DNA from: Phallusia mammillata
Lineage: Eukaryota; Chordata; Ascidiacea; Phlebobranchia; Ascidiidae
Assembly (NCBI GenBank): GCA_003260075.1
Contig: QLIY01000236.1
Location: 1-64,000, forward strand
Direction of reading: 5' to 3'
DNA: 64,000 nt
The notes beneath the pieces were generated by a model, which saw only the letters and a list, made by a program, of their open reading frames with translations, did no database searches and was not told the DNA's origin. The position numbers were made by a program, and so were the translations under genes. Below, in pieces: positions 24,064-36,253 of the stretch (the first letter of the stretch is position 1; the number at the start of each line of letters is the position of its first letter).

Positions 24064-24648
24064 GGTTGGGACCATCGTTGGAATTGTAATTGGATGTTTG
24101 GTTTTGATCATTGGTGGAATCGTGGCATGTGTTTTCTGCTGCTGCGCGGCCGGATCTAGAAATAACGCAGGCAGAGTGGTGGGCAGACCTGGTGTGGTGA
24201 CGACTACCACACAGATGACACAGCAAAGTAAGCGACCTCGACGAACTGCAGACACAGCTAGGCCTAATTGTGATACAGAATAACACACTTAACTATTTTT
24301 TAAAATAGCGAATCACCCACTGTTTAGGTAGTACAAAATACGACGTCAAACGTTATCTCGTTTATGGTGAAAATGTGTATTTTTAAAACATGGGTTTCTG
24401 TCTGTATTTATAGATACCGTATTAATAATATTATTTTTATGTTAATAGATCCTCCCGGTGTGACCAACTACGCCTACAACCAACAACAACAGCCTCCGCA
24501 ACAGGGATACGTTGCCCAACCTCTGCAGGGGGCAGCTTATCCAGTCGCCCAACAACAAGCCTACACCCAACAGGCCCCGCCACAAAACCCTCCAGCATAC
24601 AACCCAGGGTATCCCGAAAAGTCCCCCCCTTACCCTGCTACGGAATAA
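24064..24648 (+). CDS. Shisa-like 3' exons, copy I: membrane segment and PPxY tail
   Basis: Exon 24064-24227 encodes VGTIVGIVIGCLVLIIGGIV followed by cytosolic CCC. Exon 24449-24648 encodes a proline-, glutamine- and tyrosine-rich tail that ends at a TAA (24646-24648). The tail opens PPGVTNYAYN, like the PPGLDNYAYD of copy A, and contains PPAY and SPPYP, candidate WW-domain ligands. Exon phases (2 and 2 modulo three) fit the family. The matching signal and cysteine exons are most likely those at 19396-19930 or the duplicate at 20706, but the assembly joins in between leave this open. An AATAAA at 24806 is a candidate polyadenylation signal. Confidence 0.6.
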
Positions 24649-25925
24649 CCCCAGAAGTAACGAGTTCACGTCGGTTTTTAAAGTTCGACTTTTTTATGTT
24701 GTCATGTAAAATTTCCTTTTTTATGTTTAAAACGCCTTTTATGTTGGCCCGCGTAGTTTTCGGCTGCATTAAGGTTGAACTAAAAGAAAACTAGGGTCGT
24801 TTATCAATAAATTTAAACGGATCGGTCGTAAAGACTGTGATTGTTTTTGTTGCACCTAGTTAAGCGTAATAAACCTGGGCACCCAAATCGCTTTTCTGTA
24901 GTGCCACGTTCTTTGTTTTAGAAGTAAGATATTGTTTCAGGAAAATGGGGTTACGGTAAAGAAATTTATAATCCTTTCTATATCTTCACCACATATAGCC
25001 TTGTGCATAATGTTTTTTGTTCTTTTCTTTGTATGTTCCTTCTTTGTCAAAGTCCATCCTCTGTGCTTTACATTTGCGCTATAAATTAACGGCTTAAAAC
25101 AAAGAAAGTACTTCACCTTATTCCGTTGCTACACTGCAAATGTTACTGTAGAAAACAATTCCTGTTTTTGGTTTTCACAATAAAATCTTGGACCAAAACC
25201 ATTTTTTAAGTGTATGGAGAAAATGAGGCCGGAAATTTCGAACGTTTCACTTTCTTTGAAAGTTGTAAGGTGAAAGTGTAAAAGCCTTTGCACAAGTTGT
25301 GAAAATTTTCACGTCAGAAATCTGTTGTTTTTACGTTAAAACCAAGCATGTCATAGTTCCCAGAATGTTGTCAGTAGCCAGAGCAGCACAGGGGTGCCGA
25401 AAGACTAAATAACGTGACATTCTGGCTGAATAGGCGGGAAGCATTTAAATCGGAACAGTCCCGGATGAAAATTTCATTGTGAAACAATTGTCTGTGTAGT
25501 TTGCAGGCACCAAACACTTAATGCAAATAATGCGTTTAAAGTTGGGGTTTTGTTTGTACTATGTTGCGACTGATTAGCAGCAGGAAAGGAACGTGTAAGT
25601 CAGGAAACTATAGGTTATGAACAATAAAAGCTGCAAATTTTGCAAATCAATGATATTAGCAAAACAACATGGTCAAATGCAGACCTAAATGCACTTTGGC
25701 CGAGTAAATTTCAGGCGGGTGCATTCTGTGCGACAAAAGCATGAATTATTCAACACAACCAACTCAAACCGGTTTAGTTTGCTATCAGTGGAATTTATGT
25801 GACGCCTCGTTCAAGGCCGTGTTCGGTTGTGTAATAGTAACAATTGAATAGAAAGCATTTCGAAGCTCACAAAAGCAAGCGCATGAGGAACGTGGACTTA
25901 TTTCGGAAAATTCTGCGCAAGTAGC

Positions 25926-27879
25926 ATGAACAGTTCAAAGGTAGTGGTTGCCGCGTTTTTGGCAGGAATTCTTTTGCAAATTGAAGGTGAGGTAAGATAT
26001 TTGAAACAACATTCTGATTTATCATTGTTTAAAAGCCACTGGGTTAACACGTTGTGCATTGTACGGTTAGTGGTGGCCAGGACTGGACAAACCAATAGGC
26101 AAAGTGAGTGTTTGGGGCACTGATGAAAAGGGACACAGGACATTGGTACTCTTCATAACCAAACTTGCAGTTGTGTCTACATGTATTCGAATGTCCCGTC
26201 AAGTAGGACTTTTAATTTTTAAGCTAGCTTTGTCCACCATTTACACGCTGCCCAGTTAGGATTAAACACTGCATTCGGTACCAAGTTTTTGGATGTTTAT
26301 GGTATCCAAAGTGTTTTTTAGGCCCTGTTAGTGGTGGATAAAGCCTCTTAGTGTTAAAGTATGAGTTATGGTATAGAAACTTATATCAAATTGAGGTAGT
26401 GCACAATTTGATGTGCTACATATGTACACATTGTCAAAAAAATGGAGACCAAACAAGACCTGCATTGGAGTCTATAGGCTACAGTATGTAATTACTAAGA
26501 TTAACACTGATTAAACCAACTCAAATTAACCATTAACTGTCATTACGGCATACAAGCGCAATCATGGGTGCTCACGTTGTGGTCTTATTGTAGAATAGAT
26601 AATTTGATGTTCGGGATCTTAATTATGAGGCACAACTTTTATCGTTTTTTCTTTGTTAGGCCAGAACTGTGGATCATGGTCGTGTCACTTAGGATACTTT
26701 TGTTGCAAACCGCATACTGCCACCTACTGGCGATGTTACAGTCGCAGGCCTTCGCCAAAGTCGTACACATGCGGAGAAATGCTCTCAAGGACGAATAACG
26801 GAAAGACAAAACCAGGCCCTTATAAGCTAAGGTGAAACATTTTTACCATTTCTACACGCTAAAAACGAAGTAAACTGCTAAGTCAATCAGATTATGCCCA
26901 AATAAAGTTTTTCCCTGAGTGCACTATACATCACGCCTGCAAAACTTCGCGCGACTCAAGATGTTCAATCAAAATTTCGTGTTTTGTAAAAATAAGAACT
27001 TTATCACTTAATATGTTACAAAGACGTTTCACAATACCTTTGGCATGTTTTAAATCAAAACGTCATAAATTTGGTACAGGTTTGTAATACAAATCATACA
27101 CGAATACCAAAACCTTTTACCATATCTAAACAAATATGTATCGATAGACCCCAAAACACTCCTTTTTGTTTCCTTGACAGTGGCATTGCAATCGTGGGGA
27201 TAGCTGTCGGTGTTTCTGTGATCGCCATAGGGTTTATCTGTTACTGCGCAGGGTTAATAAAGGGACGAACGAGGCATGGCAGTCAAGCGGTTTCCACTTC
27301 CACCCCAATTGCTTGGCAAAGAGGTTAGTGATTTTTAAATGCTACTCAGCATTAACGGTAGCTGTTGGTGGGGTCGAGCTTTTCGGGTAGGGTTCGAACA
27401 CAAAATTTAAACTGAATTGATTTGGTTTAGGCCAGCGTTTCTGATCTACGACCCTATAGCCTATGCCCCTCAAGTTTTTTTTAAAAGGGTAAGGAGGCAG
27501 CACACAGTAAGAAAGGTTGATAACCACAGTTTGAGGCTGCAACTTCCATACCTTAGGTGTCGAGTAAGCGTGGCATTGGCAAAGCAATAGGCGGACTTAA
27601 GTTACAGGTAGCCGAACCAAATACAGCCAACGTATATGGCTATAGGCAATCCAACTTTACATAATTTTGACACGATGCACATATCTGCCAACCATGACTA
27701 TGTCTTTGTACGCTGTCACAGATGAGGTTCCTTATGACAGATGCAACGTCGAAAGTGCGCAGCAGGAAGAACCAATTGCATTACAGATAATACAACCCAG
27801 TGCTCCACCCTATTCATTAGTCAGCTTGGGGCCAACGAGACCTGACGAAGGGACATCAACAACGCATTCTCCGAAATAA
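25926..27879 (+). CDS. Shisa-like (STMC6-type) membrane adaptor, complete copy J, 177 aa
   Basis: There are four exons, 25926-25986, 26660-26831, 27181-27323 and 27722-27879. They total 534 nt with AG/GT junctions and matching phases (27181 follows CAG; all donors are GT). Residues 1-20 form a signal peptide (MNSSKVVVAAFLAGILLQIE). Cysteines 24, 29, 35, 36, 46 and 58 follow the cluster pattern CGxxxC, CC, C, YTC. A membrane span near 80-104 (IAIVGIAVGVSVIAIGFICY) is followed by a basic stretch. The tail holds APPYSLV, a PPxY motif. Shisa-like, CYYR1 and WBP1 proteins share this plan and act as type I membrane adaptors that bind WW-domain proteins. It is diverged from the rest of the cluster and is free of C runs, so it is the most reliable gene model here. 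Specific orthology is not assigned. Confidence 0.7.
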
Positions 27880-27952
27880 AACACGTTTTTTCCTCACTTT
27901 TGAAATAAGCAATAACGGGTCAACGGCTCGATGGACAATGCTTGACCTAGGC

Positions 27953-28228
27953 CAGGGGTGTCCAAAGTGCGGCCCGCGGGCCAAATGCGGCCCGCAGCTG
28001 TTTTTTCAAATTGTGTTGCGTATGGCCCGCCATCGTCCGGATTAGGTTTTTAGGATTTGGCGACTTGCGACTTCACGCAAAAGCCTTCCATGGAACTTTA
28101 TTTCCCGGTAAAAGGACGCACAACAAAATTCCACAATTTCTTAAATCCCGTATATTTGTGTTCTAATTCTAAAAAAAACGTTGGCCCTCGGGCGTCTTTA
28201 GCCTACTTGGTAAAAAATGGCGCCCCTG
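27953..28228. mobile_element. hAT-type MITE with perfect 8-bp target duplication
   Basis: The 276-bp element begins CAGGGGTGTCCAAAGTGCGG and ends CGCCCCTG. It is flanked by ACCTAGGC on both sides (27945-27952 and 28229-28236). The GCGGCCCGCGGGCC sub-terminal segment is typical of hAT miniature elements in animals. There is no transposase coding. It lies just past the stop codon of copy J. Confidence 0.85.
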
Positions 28229-28236
28229 ACCTAGGC

Positions 28237-29513
28237 CTATCACATAATATTAGTTTGGAACTTATTTCGATTTGAAAGTCGGGCAAATAAACTATTGAAT
28301 TGTTGCTGGTTTCTGTGTCAATGAAGTAGGCTATATGAACAATCACAAACTGATTTAATAGAAGATGAGTAGTTACTTATCTAGGCACGGACAATACCTT
28401 GCATCGCTTTATCGCTGTTAGTAACACCACGATTTATACATTGAAGACAACAACAAATGTTGAAAATTTGTAAAATCACGCAATTATTGCCTTACTGCAT
28501 TCAAATAATAGACTGTTTGTATTTGTTTGATTTTGACATGGACGGAAAAATACAGCTTGAAGGAACCGGATTTTCGCTTTAGCCAGCATCCATGTTTGTA
28601 AACTGTATGGTTTTGCATGTGAAACGTTTCTAAACAGACGTGTAAAGAGTAACAAACTAACGTTACCGATACAATGTCCCTAAAGCATGGTTCTTACGTA
28701 TATAAGAGAGACCAACAAACGATGTTTTTAGAAATTTATCGAAAACCGTAATTGTACTTTTTACTACAACGATCAGTTGATAAATTGAATCATTTATTGG
28801 AGTTTTGTTTAGGAATAAGGGTGATGTTATTTTTAGCTTTGCTTGTTTGTTGCGGAAAACACCGGTCATATATTCCGTCAAATCCGAGTTGAAACAACAC
28901 GGCATAAGTGTGTGACTTTTTCCCAAAAGAAAACGAATAAAAAACATGAAACTAGGCCTGGACAAACTCGATAACTTAACATTTCTGTAGTAGAAACCTA
29001 ACCTTGTGGTCCAAAAACCGGTGGATAAAAGTCCAACAGAAAAAAGGTGTTGAACAACATTCAAGTGACATGACTGGAAATATTTTTAATGGCAAATCAG
29101 CGGGCAGCAATATGGTTTGGGTGGTGGGTATACAATGTTTTTGTCCGTTTTTGATTTGCATCACAATTTTTAGTGGAAAAATGCCATAATGCAAAAGTCT
29201 CAATAAAAACTCAGAGAAAATGTTGGAATGAGTTTTTTTTAAAGGTTTTAGCAAATGATTTTTGTGATTTAAACATGCCTTGAAAGAACGTATTCGGAAC
29301 CAGATGTGAAACTTTTGTAAATTAATGAAAAAATGCTTATGCTTGAAGTGTCACATATGAGGTAAAAGAAGCGTTCCATGGTAATGGATGTAAAGTGGTG
29401 AAATCGTGAAACGACATAAGTGCATGAAAATCAGGTACTCAATAAAAGCAAAATCATAAAACAGTAATAAATACTGAAACACACAGGCTCATAAAAATCC
29501 CTGCAACATAAAA
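28237..29513. other. Intergenic, nothing recognised
   Basis: This AT-rich sequence lies between copy J and the 3' end of the SLC38 gene. Several overlapping open frames on the minus strand near 28663-29254 show no family resemblance. Confidence 0.5.
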
Positions 29514-32500
29514 TCACATAACATAACACTGGCTTGAAACTTCAGGATCAGATATATGAAGGTCATTCATGATTGCCTCAGTAGTGATTTCACCAAAAAG
29601 AAATGTTCCTACAGCCACATAAAATAATCCAATAAATGAAAGTACATTAATTTTCCATCGTGGCATGTTTTCCAACTTATAAGCAACCATTGTAAGACAA
29701 AGGCCTGCAAAAATGAAAGAAGTGTTAAATAAGAAATTGTCAAACATCAATTTTCAAACGTTGGTGGGAAGTCGTAGGAGCTTAAAAGCTAACCACCCAT
29801 GTAAAGAAAGAGGGTAAGCTTTGATAGGAAAATAAACCACCGAAAGAAACCAAGATGCTGTTTTTTATTAGTTGGAATAAATGCATATTTTATTTTAGGG
29901 TTTGATCATGGTCTTTCAATTCAATGTAATTCCTAAACTGACTTGCTTCAAATGGACAAACAACTTGTGCACATTTGCTACAATTCATCCACAGCGGACC
30001 TTTGAATGATAAAAAAGGTTTTTATGCACTTGCTCTCAAAATCAGCTGAAGTCCTCTGTAAACTACTACACTGTTCAAACAACCTTTTGTATTTCTGTTA
30101 TGGCTAATAAAGAGCCCTTAAACAACATAAATATGAACAGGTTTTTAATTTGTGTCAATCTTGAAAAATGAATCATATTTACCTGGAAACACAAGAATAA
30201 AGCATCCAGCAAATCCACCAACCAAAGCAATAGCTTCCCCAATGTTCGGAATAAATAGAGCTAGGGCAAGTGAAGCAAAGAACCATGTAAATGTAATACT
30301 GTACCGACGGCACTTTTCCACTTTAGAAATTGGTTGCATTGAAAACAATTTTAACTTTATGAAGAAGGTTATAAACGCCGCTCTGAAATTACAAAAAATG
30401 TGTGTTAAAAATAATTCCCAAGCCGACCTGGTAATTCCAAAATAAAAAGTATCTTGTGATGCATGCGACAGTGTATTTCATTCCACTTTCAACTGATTTG
30501 GCACCAAACCTGAACAGTCCGCTTTTATTAACTTAAACTTTACCAAAGGTTGGAAGTTTAGTCTTGTACTGAATAACAAAACTTGGAAAACAGGTTAAAT
30601 TCAGTATGGCACAGTTTACAGCTTTGTATATTGTGATTAGAGTTGTCGAATGAGTACATAGCTCTACAAATTATCACAACCAGTTTTCTAAATTTTCAAA
30701 TAGGTCCAACTAACCTGCCACAAAATTGCAGGATTGGATATGAAGTAAGCATGGCGATAACAATTGATATCCTTGCAGCAATCACCCACATGTCCTTGGC
30801 ATTATATGACTGAAGTATGTCACTTTTTACATTGTCACCAAAAGTTAAATAACCACAAATTCCTGAAATTGAAGCATATGTTTAATAGGGTTACGCCATT
30901 TACATTTAAAGCAGCCACAACATCAGTGACTTGGTTGCCTTAAACACAACTCAAGATGAGACCATGTTTTTTAATTTGGCATGTGGATTAGTTTTATTGG
31001 GCAAAAAGCAAAGCATTTTTATCATACTAAAATAAGAATGTAGCACAATCATAACAGGCCTTATTACATGACTGCAATATGTTACTGTGCCACACACAAT
31101 AGTGATTGCCTTTGGGGCAAATCAGCTGCAACTAAGCTGCTTACATAAGGCTAAAATACACTAATAGTCTGAAAGTGGCCATATCATCTCAGATACTTTA
31201 TAATCTAAACCAGCACTACAACATGGAATTTGCAAAATACAAGTCACAAAGTATATAATGGTGATTCTTACCTGTTAAAGTATATGAAAGTGAGCAAATA
31301 AACAACGAAGCGGCAATAACAACTGCCCAGTTTGAGGCAGTTTTCTTTTTTAAAGATGCATAGACTGGCACACTGCTGACATGGCACTATAACACACAAA
31401 CTTGGTGAATAAATTAATGATGACACAATGTAAAATCAAAAAACGCAAAGTTGTTCTATTGAAACTTGCTAGACATCAAGCTTTGGACAACTTCTACTAT
31501 GTTGCATACACAATTATCACAGGGAAAAACCTTCTTTCACATTTAATATTCAATAGGGCCACTTTTCATTGCTGTACACATATTTGTACATCAGGTAAGT
31601 AGTTAATAGGTAAAAACTGTATCTACCTGATAGGCAAAGAAAATTGCTGGTACTGCTGATAACAATTCTGCTGTGCTCTGAGGTGCATGTCTGATTGGTC
31701 CAGGAATGTAAGTGCTTGTTGCAAACTTGATAACCACAGTTACCATGACAACTATGGTTGCCAGCACTCCCACAATGCTAAACATAAATTTTATTTACAC
31801 ATACTTAAAGTTGTGTAGGCACATACAATTAAAATTCATTAGGTTTTCTGTCAAAAAAAGGTTTTCGTTTTTCATAAAGCAGAAACTAGGTCCATACCTT
31901 GCATGACGCAGGAAACTGATATCTTTTGGAATGCATAGAGGCAATATCACACCAGTTGCAAAAACTGACATAGTAAATTTTCTGTTCATATACCAATGAT
32001 GACAGAATCCAATACCATTCACAGCTTCCATAACTATAATGAATAAACTTCTAACTGATTTGACAGCACAGCTTTTAAAATACTAGAGGGGTGGCTCAGC
32101 ACATATTGCCATTGCACATACACTATAACCTATTTTGAAACGGTAATATATTCCATACACATAGTTTATATTGGGCCCCATACCACCCACTGGTTATATA
32201 ACCCACTGGTTATATATATATATATATTATATAACCTTCGTTGTTTCTGCAGGCAGAAACTCATGGGTCCCCCACACATGCAAAGTTCAAAAAACAATGC
32301 ATTTCAAGAGATAACCATCAGTCAGTTTGGTGTTTTGAAAAAAGACTGTGGGCAGTTCTTGGCTTAAATAGTCATGCTTTTAACTGTTTAAATTAAGCAA
32401 ATCTGATTCAAATCATACATTGTCCTATTTATTTATAGGAAAGAAGGGTTAAATCGTGGCAAAATAAAGTAAAACATGAAAATCTACACCTTAAATAGCA

Positions 32501-34625
32501 AATGCTACAAGCTGTCCAAATTTAATTTAATTCCGACACTGTTTAAAAAGTTCGCTTATTTGAGGGGTCTGGTTGGGTAAATGTTCAAGCTATAGGGTAA
32601 AACTTAACAATTGACACCTAAAAATGACATAATCTACTAACTATTCCAATTGCATCCAATTTCGACATTGTTTACAAATTTTACCCATTTTAGGGGTATA
32701 TGAAGTATATGGTGAGGCTACATGGTAAAACACAACAACTGACATCTTTCAATGGCACATTCTGCAAGCTATACAAATTCCAGTCAAATCTGACACTGTT
32801 TAAACAACTAACCAATTTTAGGGGGCTAGAGGGTGAATATTCGGTCTACAGGGTTAAACACAACAATTAAAACTTATAAATGACAAATTCTACAAGCTGT
32901 CCAAATTTCTGTTAATTCTGCACTTGTTTAAAAAAAATACCCATTTTAGGGGGTTAGTGGGGCAACTGATGGGGTTCTACACCCAAAAGTATAAAGTATG
33001 AAACCACAATGACCCAATCAACATTAATGTAAAATTTTATCAAAATCGGCCAATTTTAAAATTATGACCACTAGAGGTGTTATTACCAACATTCATTAAT
33101 GCTTCTGACGTCACAAGGCTGTTAACACCCCTCTAACTGGCATGTGCAAAACCATTCACCAAGCAATGCACAAGCACAAGTATCATATGTTCTGTTGCCT
33201 TTATTATACTATTACACCACAACCCCCCCCCCTCACAAGGCTGTTAACACCCCTCTAACTGGCATGTGCAAAACCATTCATCAAGCAATGCACAAGCACA
33301 AGTATCGTATGTTCTGTTGCCTTTATTATACTATTACACCACAAAATTTTTTCTTTGTGGTGCGCAGCAACATACAAAAACGTTTTACACTTTGGGGTCT
33401 AGCGGGGTAAATAGTGGGGTTATCAAGTCAAACGAAGCAGATGGCACACCTGCAGAACTATATCTACCAACTGTGAAAGTTTCATCCAAATTCACCCAAG
33501 ATCCATGCCAAAAGTGCATGGACAAACTTCACCGGAGAAAAAAACAAAACAAAAAACAGAGTGAAATCAAGATGCGTCCCCTTTTATTTTGTCGGGGCCA
33601 AATGGTGTTTTTTTTTGTTTTTTTTTTTAGTGTGTAGGGAGCCCCAAAAAACGCAACCTTGAGAAAATCACTGAAGTTTATGACTTTAAAAGCTGAAATA
33701 GCAATGTTTGGTGGTTTTGTGAGGTCTGGTGTGAGCCGCAAAATAAGCAGTTGGGAGCTGCATGCGGTCCCGAAAACCAAGTTTAAGAACCACTGGTCTA
33801 AAAATAACAACATTTGTGTAACAATCCTAAAGAAGCATAGGTGTTCAAATAAAAAAAGGCTTGTATAAAGGCAGTAAAACTATCCCCACCCCACCTTTGT
33901 CAAATTGATCACCCACAATGATGATCATAGCAATGCTTGTTCCAAACATGTACAAGATGATGAAGCTTTCAGTGACAAAACCAACGCCTTTGCCACAAAG
34001 TGTTTCAATTACTTCTTGGTAGGTTCGCTGCTTGTAAATATGTGTGCAGTAACCAAGAATCATAAGACTTCCAACGATCAAAATAAGAAAACACTGTAAA
34101 AAAACAAATATCTGTTTTTATTTTGCTTGTTAATGTGTCTGCAAAAGTCTCTTCAAATACAGCATGTTGTGCTCAACATCCTGCAATATTCAACTTTTTG
34201 CAGACATCTGTGACTTTCGAAATCATGCTTGAAACATGCGAGTACAAAGGTTGATTTAAGCTGAAGTATGCCACCATCAGCCAAATCTCGATCCGATCCA
34301 ATACATTTCCTTTTCACCTCAGTGCCTGTGAGCTTAGTTAATCTTGTGAGGACACATAAATAATTAAATAAAAACAGAAACTTACCATTTCCAATGTGAT
34401 TCCCGGAAAAATGCCACCAGCATTTTTGAAAGCTTCTGGAATATTGAGCAGCCCTGCTCCCATTGCTGCATTTACAACAATAAAAACAGCACTGAATGTT
34501 CCAGTCTTGCCTTCAACTTCATTATTAGTTGACTTTTCAACACCTTTCACTTCATATTCAAAATTAACTTCACAATCGTTTTCATGCACGTCCAAAAGTT
34601 TACTCTCTTCATTGACGTTGCTCAT
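29514..34625 (-). CDS. SLC38A7/A8-like sodium-coupled neutral amino acid transporter
   Basis: There are eight coding exons in transcription order: 34625-34386, 34094-33895, 32033-31898, 31777-31627, 31386-31272, 30862-30715, 30382-30183 and 29704-29514. They sum to about 460 codons, close to the roughly 462 of human SLC38A7. An acidic N-terminus is followed by GAGLLNIPEAFKNAGG in the first membrane segment. Further matches are YKQRTYQEV, CHVSSVPVY, LTSYPILQFCG, LALALFIPNIGEAI and FGEITTEAI. The family carries glutamine and other neutral amino acids across plasma or lysosomal membranes with sodium. Joining exons 1 and 2 leaves one extra base; a five-T run near 34081 instead of four would explain it, so an indel error is likely. 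A 17-nt leader precedes the ATG after an AG acceptor. Confidence 0.85.
32208..32235. repeat. AT dinucleotide microsatellite
   Basis: A short TATATA tract lies within an imperfect palindrome (GGTTATATA...TATATAACC) in an intron of the SLC38 gene. Confidence 0.75.
32460..32960. repeat. About 125-bp tandem repeat, roughly four units, SLC38 intron
   Basis: Units share CCCATTTTAGGGG, GGTAAAACACAACAA, ATGACA...TCTACAAGCTGTCCAAATTTC and GACACTGTTTAAA. Repeats of the TTTTAGGGG landmark fall near 32565, 32690, 32815 and 32945. The units are diverged. Confidence 0.7.
33111..33344 (+). repeat. Near-identical duplicate flanking a C run
   Basis: The stretch from TCACAAGGCTGTTAACACCC to the CACCACAA end occurs at 33111 and again at 33233, around the C run 33223-33232. 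It lies in an SLC38 intron, so the transporter exons are unaffected. Confidence 0.75.
33740..33796 (-). mobile_element. hAT-like element terminus
   Basis: Read on the minus strand it starts CAGTGGTTCTTAAACTTGG and continues GGGACCGCATGCAGCTCC, a common hAT terminal pattern. The other end and a target duplication were not identified, so this is probably a fragment. Confidence 0.5.
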
Positions 34626-34642
34626 GCTTCTAGCAGTCAAAC

Positions 34643-36253
34643 CTATAAATCAATAAAATATCAATATGGTTGCTTAGTTACAAATAATCACAGCTGTATT
34701 ATATTCAATTCAACACATAGCAGTGAATACTACTCTCTGACAAGTAAGCTAACCTAATAATCCCAACAAAACTAATCTGATATTATTGTGGTTAATGGCC
34801 AAACTTCACTTGGCAATAATTTAATTGCTATATTTCAAATGTTAAAACTGTAATAAATACTGACTACATCATTAACTACGATTGCAACAATGGACCTCCT
34901 TATATATGACATTATTGGGATTTTCTCATTACTTATTGCTTACATTTGCCAAAAAAATGCTATTTAATCATTACGTTGTACCAGATGTTTCTCTTATTAG
35001 CACTTCTAAAATAAAAACATATGCTGCAGAGATGCACAAATGGTAATTTTCTGAACAATACCATTCTTACCGGGAGTTCTTTGTTGGGTAACATCCGTTG
35101 CATTCAACACCTTTTCTGTCAGCTGACATTTTCACGCTTGATTGCGTCGCAGACAATTCGATCACGTGCTTGCGTGCAAAACACAACAGGTACCCACCGG
35201 GTTAACGTTTATATATGACAGTTTTACGACAATTTACGACCAGTTTTGTGATCGGTAACGATTGCAATAAAACACTTATAAAAATTAGCAAAAATACATA
35301 AAAATCAATTACCAAGGCAATTTCTTTTTGTTAAAAGCTGTAAGTAGAAAAGGAACAAAAACAATTAGGTCTACTTGAGGTAATTATTGGTTGTTGTAAA
35401 GGGCATCTCGATTAAAACATACAGTCTTACTATTCAATACATTTCACATTTCAAGTATTGCAAGTACGCGGTTGCAAAGAATAGGCTACCCGAAGTAGTA
35501 AAGACAATTAAATTAGAACGGCTTATAGGCTACTCAGCAAAACAGAAGAGGCCAACATTTGCACGTGATCGACTTATTTTTACAGCGTTGCATATTCAAA
35601 ATGTTTTAAAGTTACACCATACGGAGCAATATTTTGTCACACGTAGCCACATGCAGGCTACAAACAAAGCATATTTTGGTAGCAGGCCTATGCCAGTATG
35701 AATGGTTCATAAAGCAATTATTTTCTCAACACTTTTGTTCAATGCAACATGTTCTGTTTTAGAAAAAAAAACATTATGAGCTTGTTATTGTTGTTGGTGA
35801 TGTCGATAAAATGATTGCAGAATGAAAAAGAATTACGTTATTTTGCCCAGGGAAGATGTGTTGCCCACAAAACTAAAAGATGCGATAATGAAACAATACT
35901 CGACCACTCCTGCATTAGGTTTTGTAATGCGATTAAACCAAAAACATACGCCCGAACAAGCTCTGATCAAGAAATTATGCCCAAACAAAAGTGGTCAAAT
36001 AAAGAGTCAGGCCCGACTCCGAATTAAGCGCGTTTTGAGTTGCATTTATTTCGCTTGGTGGGAGAATACATACGCCGAATGGTCTGGCGCGCCTGACCCA
36101 AATACAGACATAAAAAACCTTTATCCCCGGAAGTGTCCTGCTGGGTTCGAACCCCGTAAAAAAATTAAAAAGAAACGAATACCGCCTTTTTTGGTCACAA
36201 GTCGTTTTACAGCAAAAATAGTAGACTACTGCAAGTGTTAAAATAGGGCACAT
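34643..36253. other. Intergenic region between SLC38 and glutathione synthetase
   Basis: It contains the upstream side of the SLC38 gene and the downstream side of the synthetase gene. A plus-strand open frame of about 139 codons (35822-36241) shows no recognised family and ends near a GGGTTCGAACCCC box like that of tRNA-derived repeats. Its coding status is doubtful. Confidence 0.45.

Noticed and set aside
27430-27550. Possible further hAT element (CAGCGTTTCT...GGTTGATAACCAC)
   Set aside because: The ends are only loosely inverted and no target duplication was found.
32040-32110. Possible tRNA (GGGTGGCTCAGC looks like an A box)
   Set aside because: No B box or cloverleaf could be found within tRNA distance.
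35822-36241. 139-codon plus-strand frame between SLC38 and GSS
   Set aside because: There is no recognised domain, and its end reads through a tRNA-like GGGTTCGAACCCC box, suggesting repeat-derived sequence.
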